Part shown: in pieces, positions 1-8,835 of the stretch
Position numbering within the stretch: position 1 is the first letter of the stretch
How the letters are laid out: each line of letters opens with the position of its first letter
NCBI GenBank assembly: GCA_045587205.1
Contig: JAZNBV010000079.1
Coordinates: forward strand, 1-55,527
DNA length: 55,527 nt
From: SIG78 sp045587205
Lineage (GTDB): Bacteria > Verrucomicrobiota > Lentisphaeria > Victivallales > Victivallaceae
Direction of reading: 5' to 3'
Notes under the pieces: generated by a model
What the model was told of the DNA's origin: nothing
The model's input: only the letters and a program-made list of their open reading frames with translations
Database searches by the model: none
Translations under genes and position numbers: made by a program

Positions 1-26
1 ATAGCTGCAATCTACATTATTTTATG

Positions 27-90
27 TCATCAAATGCAAACGCATTTGATTGATGACTTCGTCATCTTTAAGCTAAAGCTATTTCGGTAA
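27..90. repeat. cluster of short palindromes
   Basis: Several small dyads sit side by side: CAAATGC/GCATTTG around 31-49, GATGAC/GTCATC around 53-67, and AGCT-AAAGCT near 71-80. No gene is visible in 1-197. These dyads may be part of the 3' untranslated region of a plus-strand gene that ends left of the window, or a degraded repeat element. The function is not known. Confidence 0.3.
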
Positions 91-92
91 CA

Positions 93-117
93 TACCGGCT
101 CAGCCGGTAGTTTTTTT
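93..117 (+). terminator. rho-independent terminator for an off-window gene
   Basis: A seven-base-pair stem (TACCGGC paired with GCCGGTA, loop TCA) is followed by G and seven T. It would terminate a plus-strand transcript entering from the left edge, convergent with the symporter gene on the minus strand. Confidence 0.6.
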
Positions 118-135
118 ACGCTAAAGCAATATAAT

Positions 136-180
136 AAAAAAACTGCCGCAGAACTTTGAAAATTCTGCAGCAGTTTTGTT
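136..180 (-). terminator. terminator of first symporter gene
   Basis: The arms AAAACTGCCGCAGAA (139-153) and TTCTGCAGCAGTTTT (163-177) form a long hairpin. The one non-Watson-Crick pair is a G-U wobble only when read on the minus strand, where the stem is followed by a T-run. It lies just after the stop at 198. Confidence 0.75.
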
Positions 181-197
181 TTTTTCAGAAAAAGCGC

Positions 198-2525
198 TTA
201 ATTCTTTTCTTCAGCTTTATCTTTTTCGTCACGGTCAACGGCTTCCAATGCCGCCTTATCCGCCAATGACATATTACCTTCCACGCGGCCGTCATCCAGC
301 TCGTTGATTTCGCGTTTTTCCAGATCGCGGAACATACGGTAAAGGTCAACTGCACCGCCGATACCAAACCAGACCGCAGTAATCGCAGCCATCACGCCCG
401 GCACGCACAGAAACACGATCAGGAAGTACCAGCCCCAGTATTCCACCGGCCACGGTGAAATAAGGTTCCAGATCACCACCACCACAAAGGTGCCGCCGAA
501 ACGGTAAATGAAGCTGTACACAAAGTAGCTCCAGGCAATAACTTTATCGCCGGTGGTGTATTCCGGAGTGATACCGATAAGTTTGTTGTAGAAGTTCTTC
601 CAAGTCCAGGTGCTCTTCATTTCGCGCTTGTATTCAATATCGTACTTGCCGCGGTGAAGCATACGGTCCAGGTTGAACAATTCTTTGCAGGTGAGTTTGG
701 ATACTGTAATGTACAGAATCAAAGTCACGACCATAGTTATGAAATACCATTCATAGCTGTTGATCGGGCACTTGACCGCGTTCATTTCCCACACGACCCA
801 CGGATTCAGCGGCTTTGACAATGTTTCCAGCACGCGGGTGGTGGTTTCCAGCATATTGTGGTCACGCAGGAACGGATAGATAAAATCAGCCCAGTTGCGC
901 TGCACCAGCACACCGCTGATACCCATAAACATACCGGTAAGCAAACTCGTCCACGCGCCGGCTGTGGTACCGAAACGGCTGTACAAACCGAACATCAGCA
1001 CCGGACCGCAGCCGCCCATCCACATAATAGTCATCAATGTAACAAACAAATTGATGTAGTCCAGCTGCGACATAAAACTTGATCCGAGGAAGAAGAACAC
1101 CCCGATACCGATCGTGACCCAGCGCACCATCCACATATGTTCTTTGGGGGTCAGCTTCTTTTTGCGGAACTGCAGAACCACATCCTGACTTACCGTGATT
1201 GCCGCACTGAAGATACGGCTGTCGTCAGTGGAAATCATCAACAGCACCATCATCAGACAGAACAAACCGAGCATACCCTTCGGCAGCATATTACGCAATG
1301 TCACCGGCAGCATCAGCTGATAATAGAGTGTACGGAATTTCTGGAACATTGCATTGCCCTGGTCCACATTTTCAGACTTGAGCTTGAGCTGTTCGTGACC
1401 GACGGAGAGATAACGGACATCCAGATTGTTCTTTTCCGAAGCCTGCGCTCCGGCTGCCATCTCCTGCACCGGCAGTTGGTGGATACTCTGCACAACCGCC
1501 GAACGCACTTGCGGATTACTCACCACGTCCATAGCCACCTTATCGGCAAGTTCCAGACGGATCTTATGCGCCTGTGCGGAAAAGTCCTTGTGGTTCAGAA
1601 TTGTCAGCACAGCAACAGCAATCAGCACATAGAATATACCGCCCAGTGCACCGCGCCACGACCCCAGCAAGCTTGCCATCTTCTGTTCGTGTGGAGAACG
1701 CGCCGCAGTGGAACTCGATCCGGCACCAATCCAACTGGCACGGTGCAGAAAACCGACCACAATCGGCAGCAGCAAAAGCGAGAACAAGTTGAAGTCACGC
1801 AGATTCTCAATATCATTGGGGTTGAGAAAGCTTTCGCCATCGACACGTTCGGAAAGCACCGGCAGCATCTGACCGCTCCAGTCAAATTTCATAAGAATGA
1901 AAACAGTGAACACCACCAGCATCGGGTAGCAGAGGACCCCCTGTATGGTATCGGTAATGATGATCGCCATCGATCCGCCCATACAGATAATGCTGATTGC
2001 CATAATCAGCACCACCAGCACCAGAGCGTGGAAGGTGGAAATTTCCATACCGAAAAGTTCAAAAGTCTTGGGCCAGCCCAGAAAGTAGATAAAGAAACGC
2101 GCCGCCAATGCCGGCATAATCATATTGGCAAGCATTTCAGATATACTGCGCAAACCGGCGGCAAAAATACGGAATTTGCGGCTGTAGCGCATTTCCAGAA
2201 ACTGACCGATACTCTGCGCCTTGGTTTCGCGGAAGCGGTAGGTCACAAAGCCGTACAGCCCCATCAACACCCAGAGCGGAGTAAGCAATGCGCTCCAGAA
2301 CGCAGTGGCAAAACCGGTACGGTAATGTACTTCCACATACGCCATCAATCCGGTAACAGACAAACTTGAGGCTATATCACCGACCGAAATAACATAACGG
2401 CCGCAGACACGCCCGGAGGAAAGAAATGTAGAGACATCGCGCAGATATTTACGCGAATACATCCCCATCCAGTACACAAATGCCGTGGGTATTATTACAA
2501 TCACCCAATCGATCCAACTCATCAT
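198..2525 (-). CDS. sodium:solute symporter family protein, copy 1
   Basis: Predicted inner-membrane Na+-coupled transporter of the SSS (SLC5-like) family, about 775 residues with many hydrophobic segments. Family membership is read from the overall fold pattern and from blocks such as GRVCGRYVISVGDIA, RETKAQSIGQF and MISTDDSRIFSAA. The substrate cannot be read from sequence. It is longer than typical SSS proteins because of a polar insert near residues 325-405 and a hydrophilic tail ending in charged residues after the conserved VEGNMSLADKA. The start was chosen at MMSWIDW: an AGAAAGG lies about 12 bases upstream, and the same start is forced in the paralogue at 2746-5082; an in-frame ATG 12 codons further out is less likely. 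Very close paralogues follow at 2746 and 5322. It has its own promoter and terminator, so it is probably monocistronic. Confidence 0.9.
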   Translation of the reverse strand: MMSWIDWVIVIIPTAFVYWMGMYSRKYLRDVSTFLSSGRVCGRYVISVGDIASSLSVTGLMAYVEVHYRTGFATAFWSALLTPLWVLMGLYGFVTYRFRETKAQSIGQFLEMRYSRKFRIFAAGLRSISEMLANMIMPALAARFFIYFLGWPKTFELFGMEISTFHALVLVVLIMAISIICMGGSMAIIITDTIQGVLCYPMLVVFTVFILMKFDWSGQMLPVLSERVDGESFLNPNDIENLRDFNLFSLLLLPIVVGFLHRASWIGAGSSSTAARSPHEQKMASLLGSWRGALGGIFYVLIAVAVLTILNHKDFSAQAHKIRLELADKVAMDVVSNPQVRSAVVQSIHQLPVQEMAAGAQASEKNNLDVRYLSVGHEQLKLKSENVDQGNAMFQKFRTLYYQLMLPVTLRNMLPKGMLGLFCLMMVLLMISTDDSRIFSAAITVSQDVVLQFRKKKLTPKEHMWMVRWVTIGIGVFFFLGSSFMSQLDYINLFVTLMTIMWMGGCGPVLMFGLYSRFGTTAGAWTSLLTGMFMGISGVLVQRNWADFIYPFLRDHNMLETTTRVLETLSKPLNPWVVWEMNAVKCPINSYEWYFITMVVTLILYITVSKLTCKELFNLDRMLHRGKYDIEYKREMKSTWTWKNFYNKLIGITPEYTTGDKVIAWSYFVYSFIYRFGGTFVVVVIWNLISPWPVEYWGWYFLIVFLCVPGVMAAITAVWFGIGGAVDLYRMFRDLEKREINELDDGRVEGNMSLADKAALEAVDRDEKDKAEEKN

Positions 2526-2600
2526 TGTTTTATACATCCTTTCTTTTGTTGCCTGCCGCAAGATCCCTTCTCATCCACGACAAATGATGAAACCTTGTAT

Positions 2601-2628
2601 AAGATAGCATAAAATTCGCTTTTTTCAA
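2601..2628 (-). promoter_or_regulatory. sigma70-type promoter of symporter copy 1
   Basis: On the minus strand, TTGAAA, 16 bases, then TATCTT. The -10 is preceded by TGC, giving an extended -10. The terminator of copy 2 lies upstream, so this gene needs its own promoter. Confidence 0.55.
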
Positions 2629-2689
2629 GTACATTCAACGCTTTTACTCTGGATTTTAGCAATTAAAAAACAACGCTTATCGGAGTATA

Positions 2690-2726
2690 AAAAAACGGGG
2701 AACTGCAAAACTATGCAGCCCCCGTT
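2690..2726 (-). terminator. terminator of symporter copy 2
   Basis: On the minus strand the stem AACGGGGG-CTGCA pairs with TGCAG-TTCCCCGTT and runs directly into a string of seven T. It is positioned 20 bases after the stop at 2746. Confidence 0.8.
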
Positions 2727-2745
2727 GAGATCAGGAGAAAAAAGA

Positions 2746-5082
2746 TTATTTTTCTTCAGATTTGGCTTGTAACTGTTCTTTTTCAGCACGGTCAACGGCT
2801 TCCAGCTCAGCCTTGTCCGCCAGCGACATATTGCCTTCCACACGCCCGTCGTCCAACAGGTTGATGGTGCGTTTTTCCAAATCGCGGAACATACGGTACA
2901 GGTCGATCGCGCCTCCGATACCGAACCAAACCGCGGTAATTGCCGCCATTACACCCGGCACGACCAGATAAACGATCAGGAAGTACCAGCCCCAGTAGGC
3001 AAGCGGCCACGGATAGAAGATGTTCCAGATCACTACCACTACAAAAGTAACGCCGAAACGGTAGATAAAGCAGTAGAAGAAGTAACTCCAGGTGATGATC
3101 TTATCGCCGGTGGTGTATTCCGGAGTGATCCCGATCATCTTGTTGTAGAAGTTGCTCCAGCTCCAGGCACTCTTGATCTGGCGTTCTTCACCCAGAGAGT
3201 ATTTGCCGCGGTGCAGCATACGGTCCAGGTTAAACGGCTCTTTCAGTGTGGCGTAAGATACACCAATGTAGAGCAGCAGTGTTACCATCATTGTAATGAA
3301 ATACCATTCGTAACTGTTGATCGGGCACCTGACCGCGTTCATTTCCCACACCACATAGGGGTGGAGCGGCTTGGAAATGTTCCACAGCGCCTTGGTCACG
3401 CCGTCCAGCAACCCGTGATCGCGGAGGAAAGGGTAAACCATTTCCGCCCAGTTGCGCTGAACAAATACACCGATCAAACCCATAAAAACACCGGTAAGCA
3501 AACTGGTCCACGCACCGATGGTGGTACCGAATCTGCCGTACAAACCGAAAATCAGCATAGGTCCGCAGCCGCCTACCCACATTGTACACATAAGTGTAAC
3601 AAACAAGTTGATGTAGTCCAGCTGTGCCATAAAGCTCGATCCGAGGAAGAAGAATACCCCGATGCCGATCGCCACAAAACGCACCATCCACATATGTTCG
3701 CGCGGAGTGAGCTGCTTTTTGCGGAAAGGCAGGATCACATCCTGACTGATCGTGATCGCCGCACTGAAAATACGCGTATCATCCGTGGAAATCATCAGCA
3801 GAATCATCAGCAGACAGAAAAGTCCCAGCATACCTTTAGGCATAATATTACGCATCGTTACCGGCAGCATCAGCTGATAGTAAAGTGTACGGAATTTTGC
3901 ATACATAGCGTTACCGGTATCAGGATCTTCTTTAGTCAGTGCTACGTGACCGGCTTCCAGATAACGCGTATCTATGTTGTTTTTGTCAGAAAGTTTGGCA
4001 TCCTTACCGATAATGTGTTTCTGCACCGGCAGGCTGTGAATAGCGTTGACCACATTCTGGCGAATATTTTTATCGGAAATAACTTCGCCGGCAACCTTGT
4101 CGGTAAGTTCCAGACGGACCTTGTGTGCCAGGGCAGCATAGTTCTGGTGGTTGAGCAGAGTCAGCACCACCACGGCGATCAGCACATAGAATATACCGCC
4201 CAGAGCGCCGCGCCACGCACCCAGCAAGCTGGCGATTTTCTGTTCGTGCGGAGAACGCGCCGCCGTGGAGCTTGAACCGGCACCGATCCAGCTGGCTCGC
4301 TGCAGAAACACAACCACAAACGGCAGCAGCAAGAGCGAGAACAAGTTGAAGTCGCGCAGATTTTTAATATCCATCGGGCTCAAAAAACTTTCGCCTTCAG
4401 CGCGGTCCATCATCACCGGCAGCATTTCATCAGCCCAGGAGAATTTGACCAGAATAAATACCGTAAAAAGCACCAGCATCGGGTAGCAGATGAAGCCCTG
4501 AATGGTATCGGTAATAATGATTGCCATAGCACCGCCCATACAGATAATGCTGATAGCAAGCACCAGAATCAGCACCATAAGTGCGTGGAAAGTGGAAATT
4601 TCCATACCGAAAAGTTCAAAATACTGCGGCCAACCGAGGAAGTAGATGAAAAAGCGTGCAGCCAATGCAGGCATAATCATATTGGCAAGCATTTCAGATA
4701 TACTGCGCAGCGCTGCAGCAAAAATACGCAGTTTGCGGCTGTAACGCATTTCAATAAACTGACCGATACTCTGCGCTTTGGTTTCGCGGAAACGGTAGGT
4801 AACGTAACCGAACAAAGCCAGCATAATGCTCATCGGCGTCATAATGGCGCTCCAGAACGCAGCAGCAAAACCCGTACGGTAGTGCACTTCAACATACGCC
4901 ACCAAACCGAGGATCGACAGCCCCGAGGCTATATCCCCGACCGAGATAACGTATCTGCCGCAGACGCGCCCGGCAGAAAGAAATGTTGTTACATCACGCA
5001 GATACTTGCGCGAGTACATCCCCATACCCAGCACAAACAGTGTGGGCACGATCACAATCGTCCAGTCGATCCAGGACATCAT
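2746..5082 (-). CDS. sodium:solute symporter family protein, copy 2
   Basis: Second of three tandem SSS-family transporters, 778 residues. It matches copy 1 almost block for block over the membrane core (GRVCGRYVISVGDIA, IGAGSSSTAARSPHEQK, WTSLLTG). It diverges mainly in the polar insert around residues 325-410 (for example PVQKHIIGKDAKLSDK) and at the C-terminal tail. The start MMSWIDW has AAGAAGGG about 10 bases upstream. Copies 1 and 2 share IGAGSSSTAARS where copy 3 has VYGGGPQSAARS, so copies 1 and 2 are probably the younger pair. Substrate unknown; related transporters carry sugars, amino acids or organic acids. No catabolic genes adjoin it to narrow this down. Confidence 0.9.
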   Translation of the reverse strand: MMSWIDWTIVIVPTLFVLGMGMYSRKYLRDVTTFLSAGRVCGRYVISVGDIASGLSILGLVAYVEVHYRTGFAAAFWSAIMTPMSIMLALFGYVTYRFRETKAQSIGQFIEMRYSRKLRIFAAALRSISEMLANMIMPALAARFFIYFLGWPQYFELFGMEISTFHALMVLILVLAISIICMGGAMAIIITDTIQGFICYPMLVLFTVFILVKFSWADEMLPVMMDRAEGESFLSPMDIKNLRDFNLFSLLLLPFVVVFLQRASWIGAGSSSTAARSPHEQKIASLLGAWRGALGGIFYVLIAVVVLTLLNHQNYAALAHKVRLELTDKVAGEVISDKNIRQNVVNAIHSLPVQKHIIGKDAKLSDKNNIDTRYLEAGHVALTKEDPDTGNAMYAKFRTLYYQLMLPVTMRNIMPKGMLGLFCLLMILLMISTDDTRIFSAAITISQDVILPFRKKQLTPREHMWMVRFVAIGIGVFFFLGSSFMAQLDYINLFVTLMCTMWVGGCGPMLIFGLYGRFGTTIGAWTSLLTGVFMGLIGVFVQRNWAEMVYPFLRDHGLLDGVTKALWNISKPLHPYVVWEMNAVRCPINSYEWYFITMMVTLLLYIGVSYATLKEPFNLDRMLHRGKYSLGEERQIKSAWSWSNFYNKMIGITPEYTTGDKIITWSYFFYCFIYRFGVTFVVVVIWNIFYPWPLAYWGWYFLIVYLVVPGVMAAITAVWFGIGGAIDLYRMFRDLEKRTINLLDDGRVEGNMSLADKAELEAVDRAEKEQLQAKSEEK

Positions 5083-5205
5083 TTTAACAAAACCCTTCTT
5101 TAATGTTAATAATTATGTTGATTATTTTTTTATTTGATTTTCTTTATTTTTTACTGCATACTTCATTTTCTCATCTCCGGAAAAAACGAAATACTTTCAA
5201 TTGGT

Positions 5206-5234
5206 AATATAGCATAATGTATGGCTTTTTGCAA
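5206..5234 (-). promoter_or_regulatory. sigma70-type promoter of symporter copy 2
   Basis: On the minus strand, TTGCAA, 17 bases, then TATATT, again preceded by TGC. The surrounding sequence resembles the copy 1 promoter, consistent with duplication that included the promoter. Confidence 0.6.
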
Positions 5235-5267
5235 GTACAGGAAAGTATAAAAAAAAGGATTTGCGGC

Positions 5268-5302
5268 ATAAAAAACGGCTGACCTGTTACGGTCAGCCGT
5301 TG
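5268..5302 (-). terminator. terminator of symporter copy 3
   Basis: The perfect stem AACGGCTGACC / GGTCAGCCGTT with a six-base loop is followed on the minus strand by a T-run. It lies 20 bases beyond the stop at 5322. Confidence 0.85.
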
Positions 5303-5321
5303 GAATCAACTGTAAAATTGA

Positions 5322-7652
5322 TTATTTTTCTTCGCTCTTGGCGGCAGATTTTTCTTCCTGCTTTTCAATGGCTTCAAATTTAGCCTTGTCGGCAATGGAC
5401 ATATTGCCTTCCACCACACCGTTGTCGAGGTTATCGGCAACACGGGCATCCAAGTCGCGGAACAAATTGCGTATATCAATGACCCCGCCAATGGAGAACC
5501 ACACTGTGGTGATCATAGCATTGACCCCGGGCACGAGCAGGAAGACGATCAGGAAGTACCAGCCCCAGTAGGCAAGCGGCCACGGCGAAATGATGTTCCA
5601 GATCACCGTCACAACAAAGGAGCAGCCAAAACGGTAAACAAAGCTGTAACCGAAGTATGCCCAGGCGATCACTTTGTCGCCGGTGCTGTATTCCGGAGTG
5701 ATGCCGATGAGTTTGGAATAGAGATTTTTCCAAGTCCAGGGACTCTTTATTTCCTTGCGTTCGTCCAGCGCATACTTGCCGCGGTGGAGCATACGTTCCA
5801 GATTGAACGGCTCTTTCAATGTGGCGTAAGATACCACAATGTAGAGGAACAGAGTAATCAGCATAGTAATGAAATACCATTCATAACTGTTGACCGGGCA
5901 GCGAACTGCGTTCATTTCCCACACGATCCACGGATTGAACGGTTTGGACAATGTTGTCAGCGCATTGCCGACACTCTCCACCAGGCCGTGGTCGCGCAGC
6001 CACGGGTAAACAAAATTTGCCCAGTTGCGCTGCACGCAGATACCAGTGAATCCCAGAACCATACCGGAAAGCAGACTGGTCCAGGCGCCGGCAGTGGTAC
6101 CGAATCTGCCGTACATACCGAACACCAGCATAGGTCCGCAGCCGCCGACCCACATTGTACACATCAATGTCACAAAAAGTGAAATGTAGTCCAGCTGTGA
6201 CATAAAACTCGAACCGAGGAAGAACACCACCCCTACCCCGATGGATGTCCAACGGATCAGATTGATATGTTCTTTGGGGGTCAGCTGCCGCTTGAAGAAG
6301 GGCAGGATCACATCCTGGGCAATAGTACTTGCCGAACTGAATATACGGCTGTCATCAGTGGATATCATAAGCATAATCATCATCAGACAGAACAAACCGA
6401 TCGTACCATTGGGCAATATATTGCGCAATGTCATCGGCAGCATCAACTGGTAATAAAGGGTACGGAATTTGGCGTACATTGCGTTACCGCTATCCACATC
6501 TTTTTCGGTAAGGGTTTCACGGATGGCTTTAAGGTAAATCGTATCATTGTTGTTCTTATCCGAAAGTTTCGGATCAACGCCGATAATGTGTTTGTGGTTG
6601 GAAAATTTCGCAATATTTTCGTTGAGATGCTGCCGCATTTCGGCATCTGCCACCAGTTCTTTTGCCACTTTTCCGGTAAGTTCAACACGGATCTTGTGTG
6701 CATCGGCAGCATAATTCTTATGATTGAGTACAGTGATCAGTGATATAGCGATCAGCACATAAAAGATACTCCCCAATGCACCACGCCAGGTTCCCAGCAG
6801 ACTTGCCATCTTCTGTTCGTGTGCAGAACGCGCCGCTGACTGCGGACCGCCGCCGTACACCCAGTTCATACGGCCGATAATACGCGCCACGATCGGAATG
6901 ATCAGCACCGAGAAAAGGTTGAAGTCGCGCAGTTTGGCAATATCAGACGGGTTGATAAAACTTTCGCCCTCTACACGGTCCATCATCACCGGCAGCATTT
7001 CGTTGCTCCAGGAGAACTTGGTCAGCACAAAAATCGTGAAGAACGCCAGCATCGGGTAAACGATAAACCCCTGCACGGTATCGGTAATTGCCACACTCAA
7101 TGCCCCGCCCCAGTAGATGATCAAAAGTGCAACGGTAAGCACCGCCAGCATAATCAAATGGAAGGTCGAAATTGCCAAACCGCATACATTGACCTGCTGC
7201 GGCAGATCCATAATGTAAATAAAGAAACGCGCCGCCAGAGCAGGCATAATCATATTGGCTGCCACTTCGCAGATACTGCGCAAACCAGCAGCAAAAATAC
7301 GCAGTTTGCGGCTGTAACGCATTTCAATAAACTGCCCCAGACTCTGTGCCTTGGTTTCGCGGAAACGGTAGGTACAGTAGCCGAACATAGCCATAATAAC
7401 GCCCAGCGGCATCAGGAATGCGCTCCAAAACGCCGTGGCAAAACCGGTACGGTAATGTATTTCCACATACGATATCAAACTGATGATCGACAAACCTTCT
7501 GCAATATCGCCTACAGCAATAACATAGCGGCCGCATACGCGCCCCGCCGAAAGAAACGCCGTAACGTCAATAATATAACGCTTTGTGTACCAGGCGATCC
7601 ACAACACAAACAGCACCGGGATCGCGATTACCAACCAATCAAACCATTGCAT
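5322..7652 (-). CDS. sodium:solute symporter family protein, copy 3
   Basis: Third tandem SSS-family transporter, 776 residues, starting MQWFDWLVIAIPVLF with AAGGGAAGG in front. It shares the same architecture, including the polar insert (about residues 325-405, with KHIIGVDPKLSDK in common with copy 2) and the VEGNMSIADKA tail. It is the most diverged copy: VYGGGPQSAARSAHEQK replaces IGAGSSSTAARSPHEQK, and DLPQQVNVCGLAIS replaces GWPQYFELFGMEIS. This may mean a different substrate or affinity. Its C-terminal linker ends in alternating Glu/Lys like the others. It has its own promoter and terminator. Confidence 0.9.
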   Translation of the reverse strand: MQWFDWLVIAIPVLFVLWIAWYTKRYIIDVTAFLSAGRVCGRYVIAVGDIAEGLSIISLISYVEIHYRTGFATAFWSAFLMPLGVIMAMFGYCTYRFRETKAQSLGQFIEMRYSRKLRIFAAGLRSICEVAANMIMPALAARFFIYIMDLPQQVNVCGLAISTFHLIMLAVLTVALLIIYWGGALSVAITDTVQGFIVYPMLAFFTIFVLTKFSWSNEMLPVMMDRVEGESFINPSDIAKLRDFNLFSVLIIPIVARIIGRMNWVYGGGPQSAARSAHEQKMASLLGTWRGALGSIFYVLIAISLITVLNHKNYAADAHKIRVELTGKVAKELVADAEMRQHLNENIAKFSNHKHIIGVDPKLSDKNNNDTIYLKAIRETLTEKDVDSGNAMYAKFRTLYYQLMLPMTLRNILPNGTIGLFCLMMIMLMISTDDSRIFSSASTIAQDVILPFFKRQLTPKEHINLIRWTSIGVGVVFFLGSSFMSQLDYISLFVTLMCTMWVGGCGPMLVFGMYGRFGTTAGAWTSLLSGMVLGFTGICVQRNWANFVYPWLRDHGLVESVGNALTTLSKPFNPWIVWEMNAVRCPVNSYEWYFITMLITLFLYIVVSYATLKEPFNLERMLHRGKYALDERKEIKSPWTWKNLYSKLIGITPEYSTGDKVIAWAYFGYSFVYRFGCSFVVTVIWNIISPWPLAYWGWYFLIVFLLVPGVNAMITTVWFSIGGVIDIRNLFRDLDARVADNLDNGVVEGNMSIADKAKFEAIEKQEEKSAAKSEEK

Positions 7653-7753
7653 TTTATTAAAGATCCTTCCCTTTTTTATTTTTTATTATTTTTAAACTGT
7701 TCTTTGCTTTTCAATTTATTGAAAATTCCGCCGGAAACAGAATTATTGAGGTA

Positions 7754-7782
7754 CTAATAGCACTGAAAATACCACTTTGCAA
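7754..7782 (-). promoter_or_regulatory. sigma70-type promoter of symporter copy 3
   Basis: On the minus strand, TTGCAA, 17 bases, then TATTAG with TGC directly before it. The geometry matches the promoters of copies 1 and 2. It leaves a leader of roughly 95 bases. Confidence 0.5.
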
Positions 7783-7861
7783 ACTTAAACTGCAAGAAAA
7801 TAAAGTTTTTTTCGCGGATAGATCAAATACCCGCAAATGATCCGGTAAGCTTATCAATAAA

Positions 7862-8818
7862 TCATTCCCGCCGCACGGTAATATCGCGGTTTTTTTTCAG
7901 GCATACGCCCAGAGAAGTGGCAACCAGACGGGTGTAGTTGATTTTGTTTATCTCTTTGACTTTCAACGCCCCCGGCGGAGTGTTGACTATCCTGACCTTG
8001 CCGTTGCGGCAGGTTGCCAGCGTGGTTGATCCGCCGCCATCCATATTTATGCCGTCAGCAGCACCGAGGTATTTCAGAAATTCCCCACCCTCAAATTCGG
8101 TAAAACCTTCACTGAAATCTTTTTGCCTGCCGTCAACAATCAAAAAATACAGATAGCGTTTATCTGCGGATAATCCGTAAAAAGTACGCGGATGCAGGGT
8201 TTTGCTTTTGTTGGGAACAACTGTGTTGTTGCGCAGGACAAACCTGAAACCGGAAAGCGCCAAATGTATATCATCGATCCTGCTGCCCGGTTTGTAATCG
8301 ATCATTTCCGGCTTACCGTTTTTACGGACAATAAATGCCGGAACACTCTTTTTCTGTGATACCGATGCCGGAACACCTTCTGAAATCACCAACCCGATAT
8401 TGCCGGCATATTTGTGATTGAACGGCTTGCACCACGGCCCCCACGGCGTAGCATTGACAGCCAGCCGGACATCGTGTCCTGCAGCACGCTGCTGAAGTAT
8501 AAAATCCCCGGTGCGGGTTCGTCTGGTTTCAATCTTCATAGCGGGATAATCGGGCATCGGCTTGCCCCAATCTTTATCGCGCCCGGTATTGATAAGGTAT
8601 ATGCGCGGATGCTTGAGATCCACCCGAACGGCGTGAATATTCAGCGGCCGCGGATTTTTCAAATCAAAGTGTTTGAGTTTTATCCCCGGCGCAACTATTC
8701 TGCCATTGCGCCAGTCGCAGGGATTTTCCGGCACTGCCGAAGCGGTCAGCGTTGCGGCTGCAAAAAACAGCAGCAGCAATAAAAAACTCTTCAGAAAAAT
8801 GTATTTGAGCAGCGGCAC
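7862..8818 (-). CDS. secreted phosphodiester glycosidase family protein (NAGPA domain)
   Basis: A 318-residue protein with a signal peptide (hydrophobic LKSFLLLLLFFAAATLTASA, residues 9-28) and a NAGPA/DUF2233-type domain (Pfam PF09992). Family signatures are visible: RLAVNATPW (about 118), TFYGLSADKRYLYFLIVDGR in the middle, and GINMDGGGSTTLA toward the end. Family members act on phosphodiester-linked sugars or on cell-wall and exopolysaccharide glycans; the substrate here is not known. The start is GTG, with AAGGAG nine bases upstream. It lies 17 bases downstream of the EIIA-CBS gene and is probably co-transcribed with it. It is expected in the periplasm. Confidence 0.8.
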   Translation of the reverse strand: MPLLKYIFLKSFLLLLLFFAAATLTASAVPENPCDWRNGRIVAPGIKLKHFDLKNPRPLNIHAVRVDLKHPRIYLINTGRDKDWGKPMPDYPAMKIETRRTRTGDFILQQRAAGHDVRLAVNATPWGPWCKPFNHKYAGNIGLVISEGVPASVSQKKSVPAFIVRKNGKPEMIDYKPGSRIDDIHLALSGFRFVLRNNTVVPNKSKTLHPRTFYGLSADKRYLYFLIVDGRQKDFSEGFTEFEGGEFLKYLGAADGINMDGGGSTTLATCRNGKVRIVNTPPGALKVKEINKINYTRLVATSLGVCLKKNRDITVRRE

Positions 8819-8835
8819 AACGATATTCTCCTTTT

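Noticed and set aside
1..120. Integron attC or REP array
   Set aside because: The dyads are too short and do not repeat with a fixed unit. There is no integrase or cassette.
1137..2369. Long plus-strand open frame (410 codons) opposite symporter copy 1, and a similar one at 3211-4275
   Set aside because: These are mirror frames of the symporter genes, rich in His/Gln/Thr, without ribosome sites or recognisable domains. Their repetition simply follows the gene duplication.
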